Assembly: GCA_032718475.1 (NCBI GenBank)
Contig: JAUCBJ010002565.1
Location: 1 to 48,669, forward strand
From: Nemertoderma westbladi
Taxonomy: Eukaryota; Xenacoelomorpha; Nemertodermatida; Nemertodermatidae
DNA: 48,669 nt
Reading direction: 5' to 3'
Made by a program: the position numbers and the translations under genes. The number at the start of each line of letters is the position of its first letter. The first letter of the stretch is position 1. The notes below the pieces were generated by a model that had not been told where the DNA came from, searched no databases, and worked only from the letters and a program-made list of their open reading frames with translations. Shown here piece by piece: positions 24,501 to 39,500 of the stretch.

Positions 24501-27500
24501 GTCTACTCAAAGAAGAGGGCATGCAAAAACTCAACTTCTCCGGCGGAGAACCATTTCTTTACCAGAAAGGGGAGTTTATGGGGGAGCTTATCATTTATGC
24601 TAAAGAGCAACTCGGAATGGAAAGTGTGAGTGTCGTTAGTAACGGGAGTTTGATATCCAGACGTTGGTTCGCAACTTACGGAAAGTATCTAGATATCCTG
24701 GCGATATCGTGCGATAGTTTCGATGAAGAGACCAACGTTTTAATAGGAAGAGGAAAAGGACGTCATATAAAACAGCTCCATAAAATACGCAGATGGTGCG
24801 AAGAATTTAAGGTTGCCTTTAAGATCAACACCGTGGTCAATATTTACAACTACGAAGAAAATATGGTGAAAGAAATCTTGGAGTTAAATCCCGTTCGTTG
24901 GAAGGTCTTCCAATGTTTGCTTCTCGATACGGAGAATACAGGAGAGGAGGCGATCCGAAACGCGGAGACATTCGTTGTTGCCAAGGAACAGTTCCGCGAG
25001 TTTCTCACTCGGCATGCGGAGTGTAAACAGCTGGTTCCCGAGGACAACGAGCATATGCTGAATAGTTACCTAATTGTGGACGAGTTCATGAGGTTCCTCA
25101 ACTGCCGAGGGAACACCAAGGTGCCGGGTAAGTCGTTACTCGATGTGGGGGTTGTTACTGCATTACAAGACTCAGGGTTCGACGAAATTATGTTCAAAAA
25201 AAGAGGAGGTAAATATGTCTGGACCAAAGAAAACATGAAACTACAGTGGTAGACTGGTAGATTAAATAATAATAAATGATTAGATGTTATTATGTAATTT
25301 TATCCGTTTTGTGTTAATGTTTAGTTTTACTTTAGTTAATTTCTGTAATTATTCCTATTTTATTGTTATGTTGTTACAGTAGGCCTACCGTATTATTGCT
25401 CTTTATGTGCCAGTAAGCAGAAACTGATGGTTACTGGTTACTGGTGTGTAACATTTTTCCATTTATAAAGTATAATATACTGTAGACATTTCAAATATAA
25501 ATAACCCAATGAAAGTACAGTAGTACCGCACCTATTTCGCTATTTGAAGGATCTTACTGTATATTACCAATTTATAATACGTCATGGTTTTATTTAATTT
25601 GTTTTTCTTACTTAATGTCAAATTAATAAAGCGTATTTCGTTGTTTTGATAAAAATGTTATCTGAATAAAATAGTCTAACAAATATATTTTATACCAAAA
25701 GTTCGAATGAGTACTGAAGGAAACCTCTTGTAAAGTAAAAGTAAATACCATCCTGTGTCTTCATGTCCTTCCATAACAGGGGATTTGATCCCCTTCACAT
25801 CCATGTCAGAATGATTTATTTTATTTATTCAACTACAAACTATTTAATTAAATCGATTTGTTTCATTCATAACTCCCCCGGATACTATGTATCAACTCAC
25901 TTCTGCACTGCCTCCTGGGCCTTTCCTTTCACCTCGGACCTCCTCCGCTCACAGTCTTCCACCTTCACTTCCATATGTCTCCACTGCTTCTCCAACTGTT
26001 CAATGCGTCTCTGACGTTCCTCCGCTTGTTTGCTCACCTCTTCCAGACGGACTGACTGTCGGGAACGCGCCCGTTCCATGTCCTCCAGCTTCCTAGCATC
26101 CTGTTCCAACCGCTGCACAGCCGTTACCACCTGTCGTTCCTTCGTCTTTAGGGCACCCTTCATTGCCTGAAATGTAAGTTTCCGCAAAATAGAAAAACAA
26201 CTTGACTAAATGAAAATAACATAGCCATACTTGATAATAGCCAATAGGGAATAAATATTATTTAAATGTTTTTCTGATGATTTGCGAATGGCGCTCTTCT
26301 ACTCCTGTCTGGAACACCAATGTGGATAGCAGCGGCAGATTGCGCCACTGAATTCCTATTCTATAATTTCCGTTAAGATTCACATACTGTATCATCTTGC
26401 ACTCACATGTAATTGGTCCACTAATTCTTGTCTTTGTCTGTCACTCTGCTTATAAGCCTGCTCCATATCAATTAATTGCTGCTGGGTTATCGATTTGGTC
26501 TCTTCCAACCCAATTCGCAACTGCGTAACTTCATTTTCTAAGATTCTTGCATCTTCTTTATGTTGTCGTTCTAGAAACAATAATTACATAGATCTTTAAT
26601 AACACTGGGTTTGTTTTCATATATATCCATACCATATTCAATCTTTAATCAAACCAATTAGTTAGTCTATAACATGATTATACAGTAGAATGCCACTTAA
26701 TTGAACAGTTTGTTTCTGATTAGGCGTGCGAATAGTGCTGATGTGGTCAGCAAAATCATTAGTAACCAATCATTAATGATTAATTTGTACTTTTTCCACT
26801 TGCTCAATAGAAGCTTTAATTATTATTTATATTGTTCGATATTGTCAATATTTCTTGTTCCATTTGTCAATAAACAACTACTCAGAACCCAGCAATATCA
26901 TAATTTAAACTCAATAACTTCCTATTAGTATCACTTTCTAGGCCTATATTTTTAACTTTTTCTCACGATCTCATTACTAACCTCTTTTACTAACTTCCTG
27001 CTCAACCTGATCAGCATATTCGTTAACCTTTCTTTTAAGTTTATTTCGCTCCTCATCTGCGCCAATAAGTTGCGTCTTTAACTCGCTAATGTTGCTAAGC
27101 AACATGTCTTTGCCACCTTCTGACTGATCAATTCTGAAAGAAAGCAGTTAATGCAAAAGAATGAATAGAATACATCGAAAGTTATTTCATTAGATTAGAT
27201 ACACACGTGGTACAGGGAGACAGCTGGGAAGGGAAATGGACGCAATACCATATCGGTGAATTAATATCCCACATCTCAATGTTAAATGATCTAATTTGCG
27301 AAAGGAGCAGTTTACAGTGGCATGCTTTTCTAACCAAAACAATAAACAGAAATCAATAGGTCAGGTTACAGTTTTATTTTGGGAGTAATCAGCTGTTATT
27401 TGGGTCGATTTCACCTGGAGAGGCATTACCAACCTTCTCTTCAATACCTCCATTTCCTCCTCTATGTCTTTCTTACTGGATTCAGTTTGAACCAACAACC

Positions 27501-30500
27501 GACGCAAACGTGTTAATTCTTCTATTTCAGTACCTAAAATCATTTAATGATTTTAAAAGAGCAGCAACATCAAACAAACATTGAAGCTACCGCTCACAGG
27601 AGCGACCAATCAGTACTCAGTACTATCAAGTACTATATCAGTACCAATCAGTACTATGTTTCATCATGAGATAGCTGTTGTAGCCTAGTTTATCAGCACA
27701 AGGGGTTGGGTTATGAGAACTTTTAGGACCTATTAGTTGGTAACAGATTTAGCATAATAAGATTAATTTAATTACAAAATTATTATCAAAAATAACCCAT
27801 AATAATATTTGAAATTATAAGTTAAGTGTAAAATATCGAAAAATACAAAAAAATCCACTCAAAAAAGCCATTTGCGCCCATTTTTTTTTGCATGATGGCC
27901 AGGGGCAAGTAACCCATTACAACCCCCCCCCCCCCCCCCCCCCCCACTACTCCCTATAGTACGCCTCTTCATGTGACCCACGCGCATCAACAAAAATAGG
28001 AGACAATAAATGCAAGTACAACAATTCGTAAGTAAGTTATCAAGGATTCATACAGTGTGTTTCGGATGTAGATCATCTAACCGTTAGTTGCTGTTCCTTC
28101 CACCACATCCATGGCCTGTTTTAATTCTTCGGATATCCTGGGCGACGGGGGGTGTCGGCTGACAGCAGCGGGTACCGAATGGCTAATAATCGGCTGGGCG
28201 GTCGGAAGGACGGCTGCGCCCATTGGAGGCAATGTATTGAGTCCGGGCTGGAGGAGTTGGGAAGGGATTTGTAGTCGCGGTGAGGGTTGCGGGAACTGAT
28301 CACTAAGGTGCGTCATCATAGTTGGAATCTAAAAAATATAATATAAAATACTGTAGTAAGTTGTGGTCGCCTCTGGTGTTTCGTGTTTCATAATAACTTT
28401 AATTTTACATGGGTAGGATTCAGATGATGATAATGCCGTAGACAGGGGGGGGGGGGGGGGGGGGGGGGGGTGAAACTGGACGCAAATCCTACCTTGGCGA
28501 ATTAATATCCCGCCACAATGTTAAATTGTCAATTTAGGAAAAAGAGCAGGTTACAGTGGTACGTTATTTTAACCAAAACAATAAACTAAACACAATAGAA
28601 CTTTATAAACTTGTTAATTTCAAACAAAGCAAATGCGTATCTGACTCGTAAGATCTGATTTGAATATTAATTAGGTTACGTGAGTACAGACTACCTCATG
28701 GATAGTTCTTTTTACAGAACAAAAGCGAACACACCCGAACACAATCCAAAAACTGCCGAAAACAATCGAACACAGTCGAAAATAGAAAGAACACAAAAAA
28801 TAACACCAGGTACCAACTTTTAGATAAAATTTGCCACGCGTTGCTTTTCTATAAGAAAATTTCCGAAATTAATGAATAAAATTGTCGCGAAATTAAATAT
28901 TCATTTCTTATCAGGTACGCTTATAATTTGTGGTGTACTGTATAATCAAACTATGTAGGGAAGCCTACCGGGTACCGTACCTGTCACATATATATAGTAC
29001 TAGCGGGTTAGCTACAGTAATAGGCTTGTTTGCCTATGTACTGGAATAGCTTGGCCTGGAACTGATTGCAGAGGATATGAATAAGGAAGTTAGGCCCGTT
29101 ACCGTACGTAATGTACATGATGTACGGTACAACACGTCGGTACAACATAGGTACCGGTACCGGTACCTACCTGCCTACTGCTGTACTGGAATATAAAGAG
29201 CTGGGTCCCGGTTAGGTACCTACCCTGGCAGGTACCGGTAGGGATCTCTGTCCCGGTGCTAACCACAAATAACTTAGGCCTACTACTATGTTAAATTATT
29301 AGTTGTCGGCTTAGGCTAGGCCTGATTTGATAAGAAATTAATATTTAATTTCGCGACAATTTTATTCGATAATTTCGGGATTTTTCTTATAGAAAAGCAA
29401 CGCGTGGCTAATTTTATCGAAAAGTTGGTAACCGGTGTTATTTTTTTGTGCTCTTTCTATTTTCGACTGTGTTCGTTGGTGTTCGGCAGTATTTGGAGTG
29501 TGTTCGGGTGTGTTCTACTGTGTTCTGTAAAAAGATCTATCCCTATCTCATTAAATGACATGTATCGTTCCCCTCCATGGATTAGCTATATTGTCATTTC
29601 CGTACTTGTTCTGCTCTACTTAATTGCCTACCAGACAGGTGTTTTACTTCACTTTCAGTAGCTCTCGCTTCGTCTCTCTGACGTATCAGTCTATCTTCCC
29701 CACACCAATATTAGGCTAACCTGAGACTCCATCGTGTCTGGGACGTACTCCCGGTTCCTGGTCCCCAACTCGCGCAACGCCTCCGCGAGGTTCGCCAATG
29801 TCCTCCGGTTCTCAGCGTCGGCTCGCGTTCGCAACTCCATCTCGCGATCCATATCATCTCCCAGACGACGTTGGTGACTCGATATATCTCGCAGCGATTG
29901 ATGCACTAAGTGGGTTGCCGGTATCTGTATTCGAGATATATATAGAATATCGATAAATACCCTCGTTAATAACATAGATGATACATACACACTAGCGAGA
30001 AAACAACTCCCACATCTCCTGCCAATTAGCAGTTGTGTCCAGACTCTCGCGACTGAGCTGCCCCATAGGATTGGATGGATTTCAAGAATGGTGATAATCA
30101 TAATAGGTTCCTAATGTTAATCGGGAAAAAGCAGGAACAAATCCTGGAAAGCCTATTCAACGCAGCACAGCCTTTCCCTTACATATTCCAAAGTTCCTGA
30201 CTTCCGGATCCATGGATCCCAGGTATCAGAAGTCGTCCAGATGCTCAAGCAAACCATCCTTTGAGCTTATGCTCATACGATCTGTCGAAATTAACTGTCA
30301 AATTTTGGTCTTCCTGGAGTTAACAAAAAGACCAACCAACACTAGAAACAGCCTGTTCTAATGAGCTGGGGAGCCGTTGGGCTCCTTCAAGTGATTCTGA
30401 GAGTATTCATAAGTCATCAGCAAAGTCTAGATCAGTTAGTTACTAAATCTCAAATTGCCAAATAATACAGATAGTTTTTTCAACCTCTATAGTAATACAT

Positions 30501-33500
30501 GACATTCACCCCAACCTAGCCCAAGCTGTAGAAACTGTAGTACTCACATAAACATGATTTTTTGTTCCCCAGTATTTGTAATAAAGGCAAACCACGTTTG
30601 GAAATGTAGTAAAGAGATGCTCGAGTTTCAAAACACCTCGTTCAGACAATTTAGATCCTCCTAGACCTAGATCATCCTTATTGATAATTATACTTATTGA
30701 CTATTGATACTTAATATCTTATACTGTATAAAGTTAAGCGGACAGAAAGTTTTTGTTTAGGGTTGTTGAGTCTACTTCTACGTCTAGGCCTACGTCTAGG
30801 TTTTGGGTTAGTTAGTCAGCTTGTTAGTATTTCTACTCACGTCTGTTTTGTATGAGGAGCTATCGGAAAGATTAACCATGGAGGTGGCCAGTCTGCGTTC
30901 AGGCCTCGGTCTAGTACTGCGGTCGTCTGCATCTCGGAAGCTTCTGCGGTCCAGGGAATTCTGTTAGTAAAACAGGTGAATATGATAGTTAGTTGACATG
31001 CACCGACAGGCAAGCTGCAGAATCATGCAGTGATGTACGTAAATATTGCCACGCATTAAAAAACACAAACCCAAATAAATAAAAATAAATGCGAACTGAG
31101 GAAGATTATCCTTCACCAATGCTGGTGAACAGACATTGCCTAGTTTAATGAGGCTACATGTTCATTTCAATTCCCCCGTATTTATTTATACCAGTTGCTA
31201 TGGGAACTACATTAGTTAGTGAAAGACTTTGTATCTCTAGCCTTAGTCGACTAATGAAAGATATAGTGGACCAGATCTTGGAGAAAATGGATTTGGTTGG
31301 GGATGGGTTTTGTTTACGGTATGGATAGTCCAAGGCGTCCTTTATAATCTGGTATAAAGGACGCCTTGGGATATCTACAATGATGGGTGCCCAGAAACGT
31401 TGAATTAATCTAAGACGAACCACGGCAGATGGGAACAGTCGGTTGATAAAGTGTCAAAGTGTCGATAAATGTATTTCAGTATTTTACGGTATTTTTAACA
31501 TTACGATAGCCATATACAGTATAAACAGTATACAGTATATTTGGGTACAATTAATTTACACAAAAGTGTACATTTCATTTACAAAAAAGTGTACATTTCA
31601 TTCACACAAAAGTGTACATTTCATTTACACAAAAGTGTACATTTCATTTACACAAAAGTGTACATTTCATTCACACAAAAGTGTACATTTCATTCACACA
31701 AAAGTGTACATTTCATTTACACAAAAGTGTACATTTCATTTACACAAAAGTGTACATTTCATTTACACAAAAGTGTACATTTCATTCACACAAAAGTGTA
31801 CATTTCATTTACACAAAAGTGTACATTTCATTTACACAAAAGTGTACATTTCATTCACACAAAAGTGTACATTTCATTTACACAAAAGTGTACATTTCAT
31901 TTACACAAAAGTGTACATTTCATTTACACAAAAGTGTACATTTCATTCACACAAAAGTGTACATTTCATTCACACAAAAGTGTACATTTCATTTACACAA
32001 AAGTGTACATTTCATTCACACAAAAGTGTACATTTCATTTACACAAAAGTGTACATTTCATTCACACAAAAGTGTACATTTCATTTACACAAAAGTGTAC
32101 ATTTCATTTACACAAAAGTGTACATTTCATGGCCACTTCTGATTTTTGCAATAAAATTTACAGTTACTGTAAAATACAAGTAAATCCAGCGGGGTTTAAA
32201 TATTGTTAATTCAGGATAATCATTTTGCTTAATATTTTTTTTAGAACGAACGACAATTGTAACATAATGAAATATTAAAACATAAATTAAATAGAAAATA
32301 ATACAAAATAATCTGAGTAATTAAAAGTAATTAGTAAATATGATTTCAAGATTATTTATCTTGGTATCATTGAATGATAATTGAAATCAAAAATCGACAT
32401 GGTCAAGTTAATAAAACTAGACTTTTTTTAGTAATAATCAATGGGTCACTAAGCCTCATCGCTTTAAGGGTTAAAAAATCTCTAAATTGGTTCGTAGGAA
32501 ATTATAAAAATCGTAAATTCATCACTCGTTATATTTGCTATATATAACCCAGAATAAGATAAATATTTTAAATATTGATATAGATGAGTGTAATATTGAG
32601 ATGTACTGTGATTTACCGGTACTTCGGAACCCTTTCATCGTAATCATTAGCCCGTATAGGTTGTTTTAATAATTGAAGGTCAATGACAGATAAATTATTT
32701 ATCGTAAGATTGCAATGCAATGTGCCGCTTATCTATAAGAAAACTACAAATAATATATGTTATATATATAAATTATTTACATACTTGTTTGAAACGTAAA
32801 GTAGTTATTTACAGTCAGTAGTGTGTTGATACCGAACCCAGTAAAGTACTATATGCTAGTATGTATGCTTATGCAGATTATTCCAATATATGAACATAAC
32901 GAAATTGCTTAATGCTATATTTTATTATTCTGCATATGAAACTTTTGCTATTTTATTTATTGAAGTAGCGCAATGTCTGTATACCTTACTTCGGTAGGCC
33001 CCACAAACCAAATATCAAATAACATGTACTATCAATGTTTCCATGGCTACCAGAAAAGGAGAATTAGTCACCAATTAGACACCAAACGACGTAGTATAAC
33101 ACCATTGTAAACGAAGCAGGACCTGGAACTTTATGGCCCCTATAAATTGCATTTTTGTTGGGAACTTATCGCCACTCTGTACTGAGTTTTTAGGAACCTA
33201 TCGCACCTGGATCTTTATCGCCCCCGAGTCTTTATCGCCCCTGGTCCTTTATCGCCCCTGACATTATAAAGGCTACATTCCCTAAACTCTCCCATACACT
33301 TCCTCTAAGTTACATATTTAAGTTAAAAGTTTACTGTTATATTTATACTCAAATAGTTTCTCTTAGAGGAGGCCTACAATTATAAATATTCATATTGAAT
33401 TTAGACTAAGCACAAGCAGACGCTAGGTCAAGTGGCAACAATCTGGGCTTTAATTTAGGATGTTCGATCCCTGAACGTCGCAGTACTGTTTGGGCACAGG

Positions 33501-36500
33501 GCTTCAAATGCTACAGACTAGCTCTACTCAGGTTTTCACCCTTTACTGGTCGATAAATGGAAACCATTTGAAAGTTTTGCTGAGGAAGATCACCCATGGT
33601 GGTGAACAGGCATTCCTTTAGGAAACAGAGTGGAAGGGTTTACTGGGGAAGATCACCCCTGGTGGTGAACAGGCATTCCTTTAGGAAACAGAGTGGAAGG
33701 GTTTACTGGGGAAGATCACCCATGGTGGTGAACAGGCATTCCTTTAGGAAACAGAGTGGAAGGGATTACTGGGGAAGATCACCCATGGTGGTGAACAGGC
33801 ATTCCTTTAGGAAACAGAGTGAAAGGGTTTACTGGGGAAGATCACCCATGGTGGTGAACAGACATTCACTGGTTTACTAAGCCTAAACGTTTATCCCATT
33901 CCAAATGCATATTTATTACAGTGGCGATAAGGTACCAGGGGCGATATGTACCCAAGGGGCGATAAAGGACCATTTGAGGGGCGATAAGTTCCCAGGGGGC
34001 TATAAGGTCCAGGGGCGGTGAAGGTGCAAGGGGCGATAACTGGATGTCAGTACAGGTACAAAAGCCACAGGGTGTCAGTACAGGTAAATTGGAATGAAAG
34101 ATAATGTAAAAGATTATATTATATAAAATAATTTAAATAAAATAAATTTAAAATTTATCATCTTTATCTTACTAATTATTCAAAAGCACTATTAGGTCAT
34201 ATTGATCTTTATCGCACTCTTGAAAAATTACTTAAATTCGTCGGATCTAACAGAGTGATATAAACATATCGAACTAAAAACTACAATGTTGAAAACTTTT
34301 AAGATCTTCGATAATACATGATAACATACAGACAGAGTATCTTACGTGAATATGGAATCAAGATAAATAATAACAATCCAAAACAATTTATATAAAAAAA
34401 ACCTATATAAATAGTCATTAGACTGGTCAAATGTATATATTAGTGCAATCTTATGTAGTCTGTTAGTTGTATTTCCGAATGTAGCAATATAAATTCGAAT
34501 GCAATAATAATAATACGAAGCAATGTGAATAAGATCATGTGGCTCAATTATTCGAATCAACACATACTTTAAAAGTAAGTATGTAATAAGGCTATGAATA
34601 ATGTTTTTATGGTAACATATCACTGGCACCTTTGCATTACACTTTGTAGCATTTACGTCTAGTAGTACAGTGCAGTTAGTACTTTTGCATCGAATATATT
34701 ATTATGCAAACTGTATGTGAAAAACGACAAACCACTGTGCAAAACATAAAGTTGAATTTACATTAACAATTATAAAAAACACCCAAAATGTAAAAACGTT
34801 ACTCAAATTTAACACCCACACAACTTGATATATAATTAACCCATGGAGTAAAATATTGAACTATTTCTTCTTGTGGTGTTTTGACTTTGTCTGAGTAAAC
34901 ATTCCAGAAAGCAGCTCGATTTTCTTCCCCTTATTACTTTCTACTTCATTACTCGTCTCTATTGAGTCTTCAAACATTGCACGCTTTTTACTATGAACAC
35001 CTCCGGCAGGCAGCGTAGTTTTTCTTGCTTTACTTTCCTTTGACGTAAGATTATTTTTCGGATCGGAATCACTCTTGGAACGCACAACATGAGGTATCTT
35101 TTTGCGATGCTTCAACTTCGATTTCGTATTTTTGTAAAGATTATCGCTGTTGGCCTCAGAAGCATCGTCAGTAGTTACAACTACCTCCTCACTTGCTTCA
35201 ATTACTCCGTCAACACTACCACGATGAGATATAAATTGCCAAAACTTTTGGTTTAAAGTCGGCGTTTTGTTCACGGCATCAGTGATAACAACAACCGGTT
35301 CAGTTGAGGTCTCGACTTCCTCAGACAAATCTTTGCTTTCAACCGATAAACGACTTTTCTTTTTAGACCTAAAACTATTTCTGGCTCGGTGAAGAAGGTT
35401 GTCTACTAGTCTCTGACCGCCAGACCGACGTTGAAATGATGGACGTTCATGAAGTGATTCGAGAGAAGCACTGACATCATCACTTGTTACTACTCGATCT
35501 TTATCAACTGGTTCCACAGTGATTTCATCCTTTTCAGGAAGATCATTGGTAATACGAGTCACATATGGATTTTTGTTTAACAATGATCGAGTTTCAGTAA
35601 GAACTACAATATCAGGGATAACAATACTTGAAGATGGTTTATGGGTTTTGGGTTCCTTTGAACCATTTACCACTGCCGAAGGATTACTGGAATTATTTAC
35701 CACAGAAGTATTATTAATCACGTTATCTGTAATTGGTTGTTTTACATTATCAGATGGCAGTTGCATTTCATCAGATAGATGTTGTATAATTTCAGTTGGA
35801 TTTTCTGAAGTATCCATTCTGATATCATTGGGAAGTTGACAAGGCGAGGAATTATGTATATCTTTTGAGATATCGCTAACATGTTTAGGTACTTCAGCTG
35901 TTTCGCTGGTAGCAATGACTTCCAGTGGGCATTGAATAGGCGGAGCATCAATAGCATCAGCAGTTAGTAAACTAGAAACGTTTTGATTAATTCCATCAGG
36001 GGCCTTTGGGGTCGGTTTTTCTGTAACAATAAGTTCCGGTGTTTTGGTAGTATCTATAACCTCTTTGATACTACCTGGTGCGACAGGAAGAATGTTTGGG
36101 ACAGGTTTACCGGCGTTTGGAATGGTGTTTTCTTCTGAAATCTGTAATATTTGCGGCGATGGGCTTGCTGGTCTTTTAGGACTTTTCAATCTCATAGTAG
36201 ATCGCTTTCTACTAATATCTGGTTCTGTTGCTCTTTGTGAATTCTTTAAAGGAAAACCCTTCCGAATATCATTAAGCAAACGATCCACAACGCAGTCATC
36301 TTCTCCTGGGGGTGGTATTACTATTTTGCTACCTCCCTTCCCACTTGCCATTTTTTTCTCCCTATCCGCTTTCAGCTTTGCAGCTCTTATTTCTGCTTTC
36401 TTTCTGGCAATGTTTTCATCCTTCGCTTTTTTAAAAAGTTCAATAAAGGTTGATAACATCTTAAGGAAATCCTCTATTTTGAAGGTTTCCACTGGCTCAA

Positions 36501-39500
36501 CGTAATACTTCGCAACTTCATCAACTTCTAATTTTATTTCATTAATTTCAGCTGATAGACTTTCTGTCGTTACTAGAGAATCCTGCAGGAACTTTGTGAA
36601 GCAATCTTGCACATTTGTTGGAGCTGTTTCAGTTTTCTTCAATAAATCAGACAACTCCTTCTGTAGAGCTACAACACTAGAACAAATAGTGTCGTAGACC
36701 AGCCTCGATGCTTTTGTTACATCTGATAAATCTGTCAAAAAATCTAGCATATACCTTAAACTCTCATCATTATCAACACAGTCGGCTATGTAGTGCAACA
36801 AAGTTACTCTTGGCTTATTTGCCCTTGTATCGATGAGTTTCAGAAGAGATACTGTTTTAAATCCAGCAGCATTTCCTGCATAACTATTGCCATTCATGTG
36901 ATTGCCAATAGTTAATATGAAGTGGAGTAAGTCAGTAAAGGCCTTGCTTTTCGTCACACTTCCTACCGCTTTTTTCAACACCATAACATCAGGTTCCAGC
37001 TCGCCAATATTTGTATTAAAATCAAGATTCATGGCCATACAATCCAAGACTAACTTATAACTTGGGACATCTAACAGCTCAATAAAAAACTTTTCTGGAA
37101 TAGCAAGTTTATCTTTATTTTCTTTATGGCTTTTTAACATTTCAATTTCACTTTGATCTGGGAGCTGCTTAATTAATCCCCTCAGTTGCTCAATTGTAAA
37201 CTTTTTAGAGTCCCCACTCGCTATTTGTGAAACAATTTCTGGTGATGGTCTTCGAAACTGCTTTAAAAATATGTTTAAATTGAGACTTCGTTTCGAATCA
37301 AATAAAGTCAATTCTTTTGGAGCTTTTTCTTCCTTTACTGCGCTCCGTCTCTTCGTTTCTGGTGGTTTTTGTGCAAATAGTTCCTCACAGAGTTTGAGTT
37401 CATTGGAAATGTCAACTTTTGTTGCTTCTGGAGTCCAAACGTTGCTACCTTGCTTTACAATATTTGGAGGCAGTTTCACCCAATTTAATACTTTCATCTT
37501 TACTTTGTTTATCTTTGGTTGTGGTGCATATCCAGTTGGTGGTAACGGGGCGCCAGGGGGTGGAGGTGGGCCTCCACAACCAGGAGGAGGGGGTGGAGGG
37601 GGTGGGCCCCCAAGTCCAGGGGGTGGGGGTGGAGGGGGTGGGCCCGCAAAACCAGGGGGAGGGGGCGGAGGGGGTGGGCCCCCAAGGCCAGGGGGTGGAG
37701 GTGGTGGGGGTGGGCCCCCAGAGGCAAAGGGTGGGGGTGGAGGGGGTGGGGGTGGGCCCCCAAGGCCAGGGGGTGGAGGTGGTGGGGGTGGGCCCCCAGA
37801 GGCAAAGGGTGGGGGTGGAGGGGGTGGGGGTGGGGGAGGTGAACTTCCAAGAGCAGTTGGAGTTAGGGGTGGTGGTGCCGAATCTCCCAGAGTAAGCGGT
37901 GAAGAGCTCTGAATAGCTTGTGGTTCTGATATGGGAGCACCATTTTTACTATAGGTCAATGAGGGTGAGGTTTCAATATATAAATTTCCAGTTTCAGTTT
38001 GCGTTTCCACTGTTGCTGTAGAAACTACAACCTTCTGTGAACTAAGTGCCTTCATAATTTTCCCTAATTCATCTTTGGATTCCATGTTCAGAATTCGTAT
38101 TGAACATTCCTCCATAGTCTGCCATATCATATCAGACAATTCCTCCTCGGGGTCCAATCGAACAAGTTGCTGAAGAATGGTCGAGAACTGGCCAGCTTGA
38201 GGTGAGGTTTGAATCTGAAAGAATAATTTTGTTTTACGTTACAGTCACTTCCAATGCCTTTGAATAAATGTACAAGCTAAGATTTATGAAAATAATTATT
38301 CATATATTGTTTATTCATTACTATGATACGATGAGCAATATATACAAAAATAGATACCAATAAATGAAAATATATGTAATATTTAAAGATGCTCTGCTAC
38401 ATATATAAATATTACAATTTTTCGTTGGAACATACAAGTTATTATTAACTTACAAATCGAACCCAATTCAAGAATATATAATTCCTAAATCAATCCTAAG
38501 TCGTACAAACCCAATGTAGTAATTTAGTCAAACCTTATCAAAAATAGCGTGAAACAATTCCTCATGGTCATTTATATCCATGTCTTTGGCATCATCATAC
38601 ATATTATCCTCATCGACAATTTGCTGCTCATAAAACACATCAATTTGTATAGTTACGTCGTCGTCTTTAACTTCGGATTTCATATTCATGAGAACCTCCA
38701 AAATTCCCTGACCTATAAACTCAGTACGTAAACGACATCTTTCGGTCAAGGAAGGGGCCGATATCAGGACCGCGTTCACAAACGCCACAACGGCTGATGT
38801 GTAGCTGGGGTTCTCGAAGTTCTGTAATTCAGCTATGATGGGTTGGAATCTATACCGATAATGCTTCAACTTCTTGTAATGATTCATGGCATCAAGAGCT
38901 ACATCCAGCCCATTTACCGAGAACACACAAATCGCAGAAAGAAGCTCAAATATCACCTTCTTTACCATTTGTACGGGAGAGCTAATGGATTCGACTATCT
39001 TTCTGAAAACCAATAATTAAGTAAATATAATTAAGTAATAATTAATAAACTCTTGTCTAGTATTGACATAATAAATCATTAAAATAATTGTCGCTTACTT
39101 TGCAACATGGAGGTCATTCGACTTTGCCAAGCTGTGCTCAACAAAAATAGTCGTTATGTTTGCCATAATGCCATATCAAAGACTTAGGAAATCAGGAAAT
39201 CAATGTCTTCATTTTTCTTGGTTTTCGTACATTTTTAAGCATAGGTGGAATCACAAACAATGTGAATAACAGTAGATCGCAGTCCTAGAAGTAATGGCTC
39301 CGCAGATCGCCGGAAAGTTGTAAGAAAACGGACAATGGTCTGGGGATGGGGACAACACTCAATCGTGTAATTCAGTATTCTGTAGTAATCTATTCACCAG
39401 TTGCAGCACCTCATATTTTCGTTCAGCTGTTATTTGCATTGATTTTCCCTCGAGGGTTCCATTATAATTGCTTCAAGGGTGCCCTCCAATCTTAAAACAT

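Larger units (their letters stand above)
33120..34060. mobile_element. Large foldback with TTTATCGCCCCTGG-type ends
   Basis: Left end: six or so spaced copies of (c)tttatcgcccctgg (33130-33262). Right end: the inverse ccaggggcgataaag-type motifs (33923-34045). The inside holds a tRNA-like SINE head (33420-33520) and a 63-bp tandem array. The shared core is absent. Confidence 0.8.

Noticed and set aside
29404-29661. Hydrophobic 85-residue frame
   Set aside because: Lies in the right arm of a foldback element; the inverse arm gives no equivalent.
31443-32209. Overlapping frames with a 23-residue peptide repeat
   Set aside because: A 23-bp satellite read in three frames; the same peptide repeat appears in each frame.
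33596-33880. 21-residue in-frame peptide repeat ([13 protein letters not shown])
   Set aside because: Period 63 bp keeps the frame open by chance. It lies inside a foldback element.
35519-36505. Plus-strand frames across INF2 exon 3
   Set aside because: Antisense shadows of a strongly supported coding exon.
37271-37912. Gly-rich frame antisense to INF2
   Set aside because: Shadow of the polyproline FH1 coding repeat.
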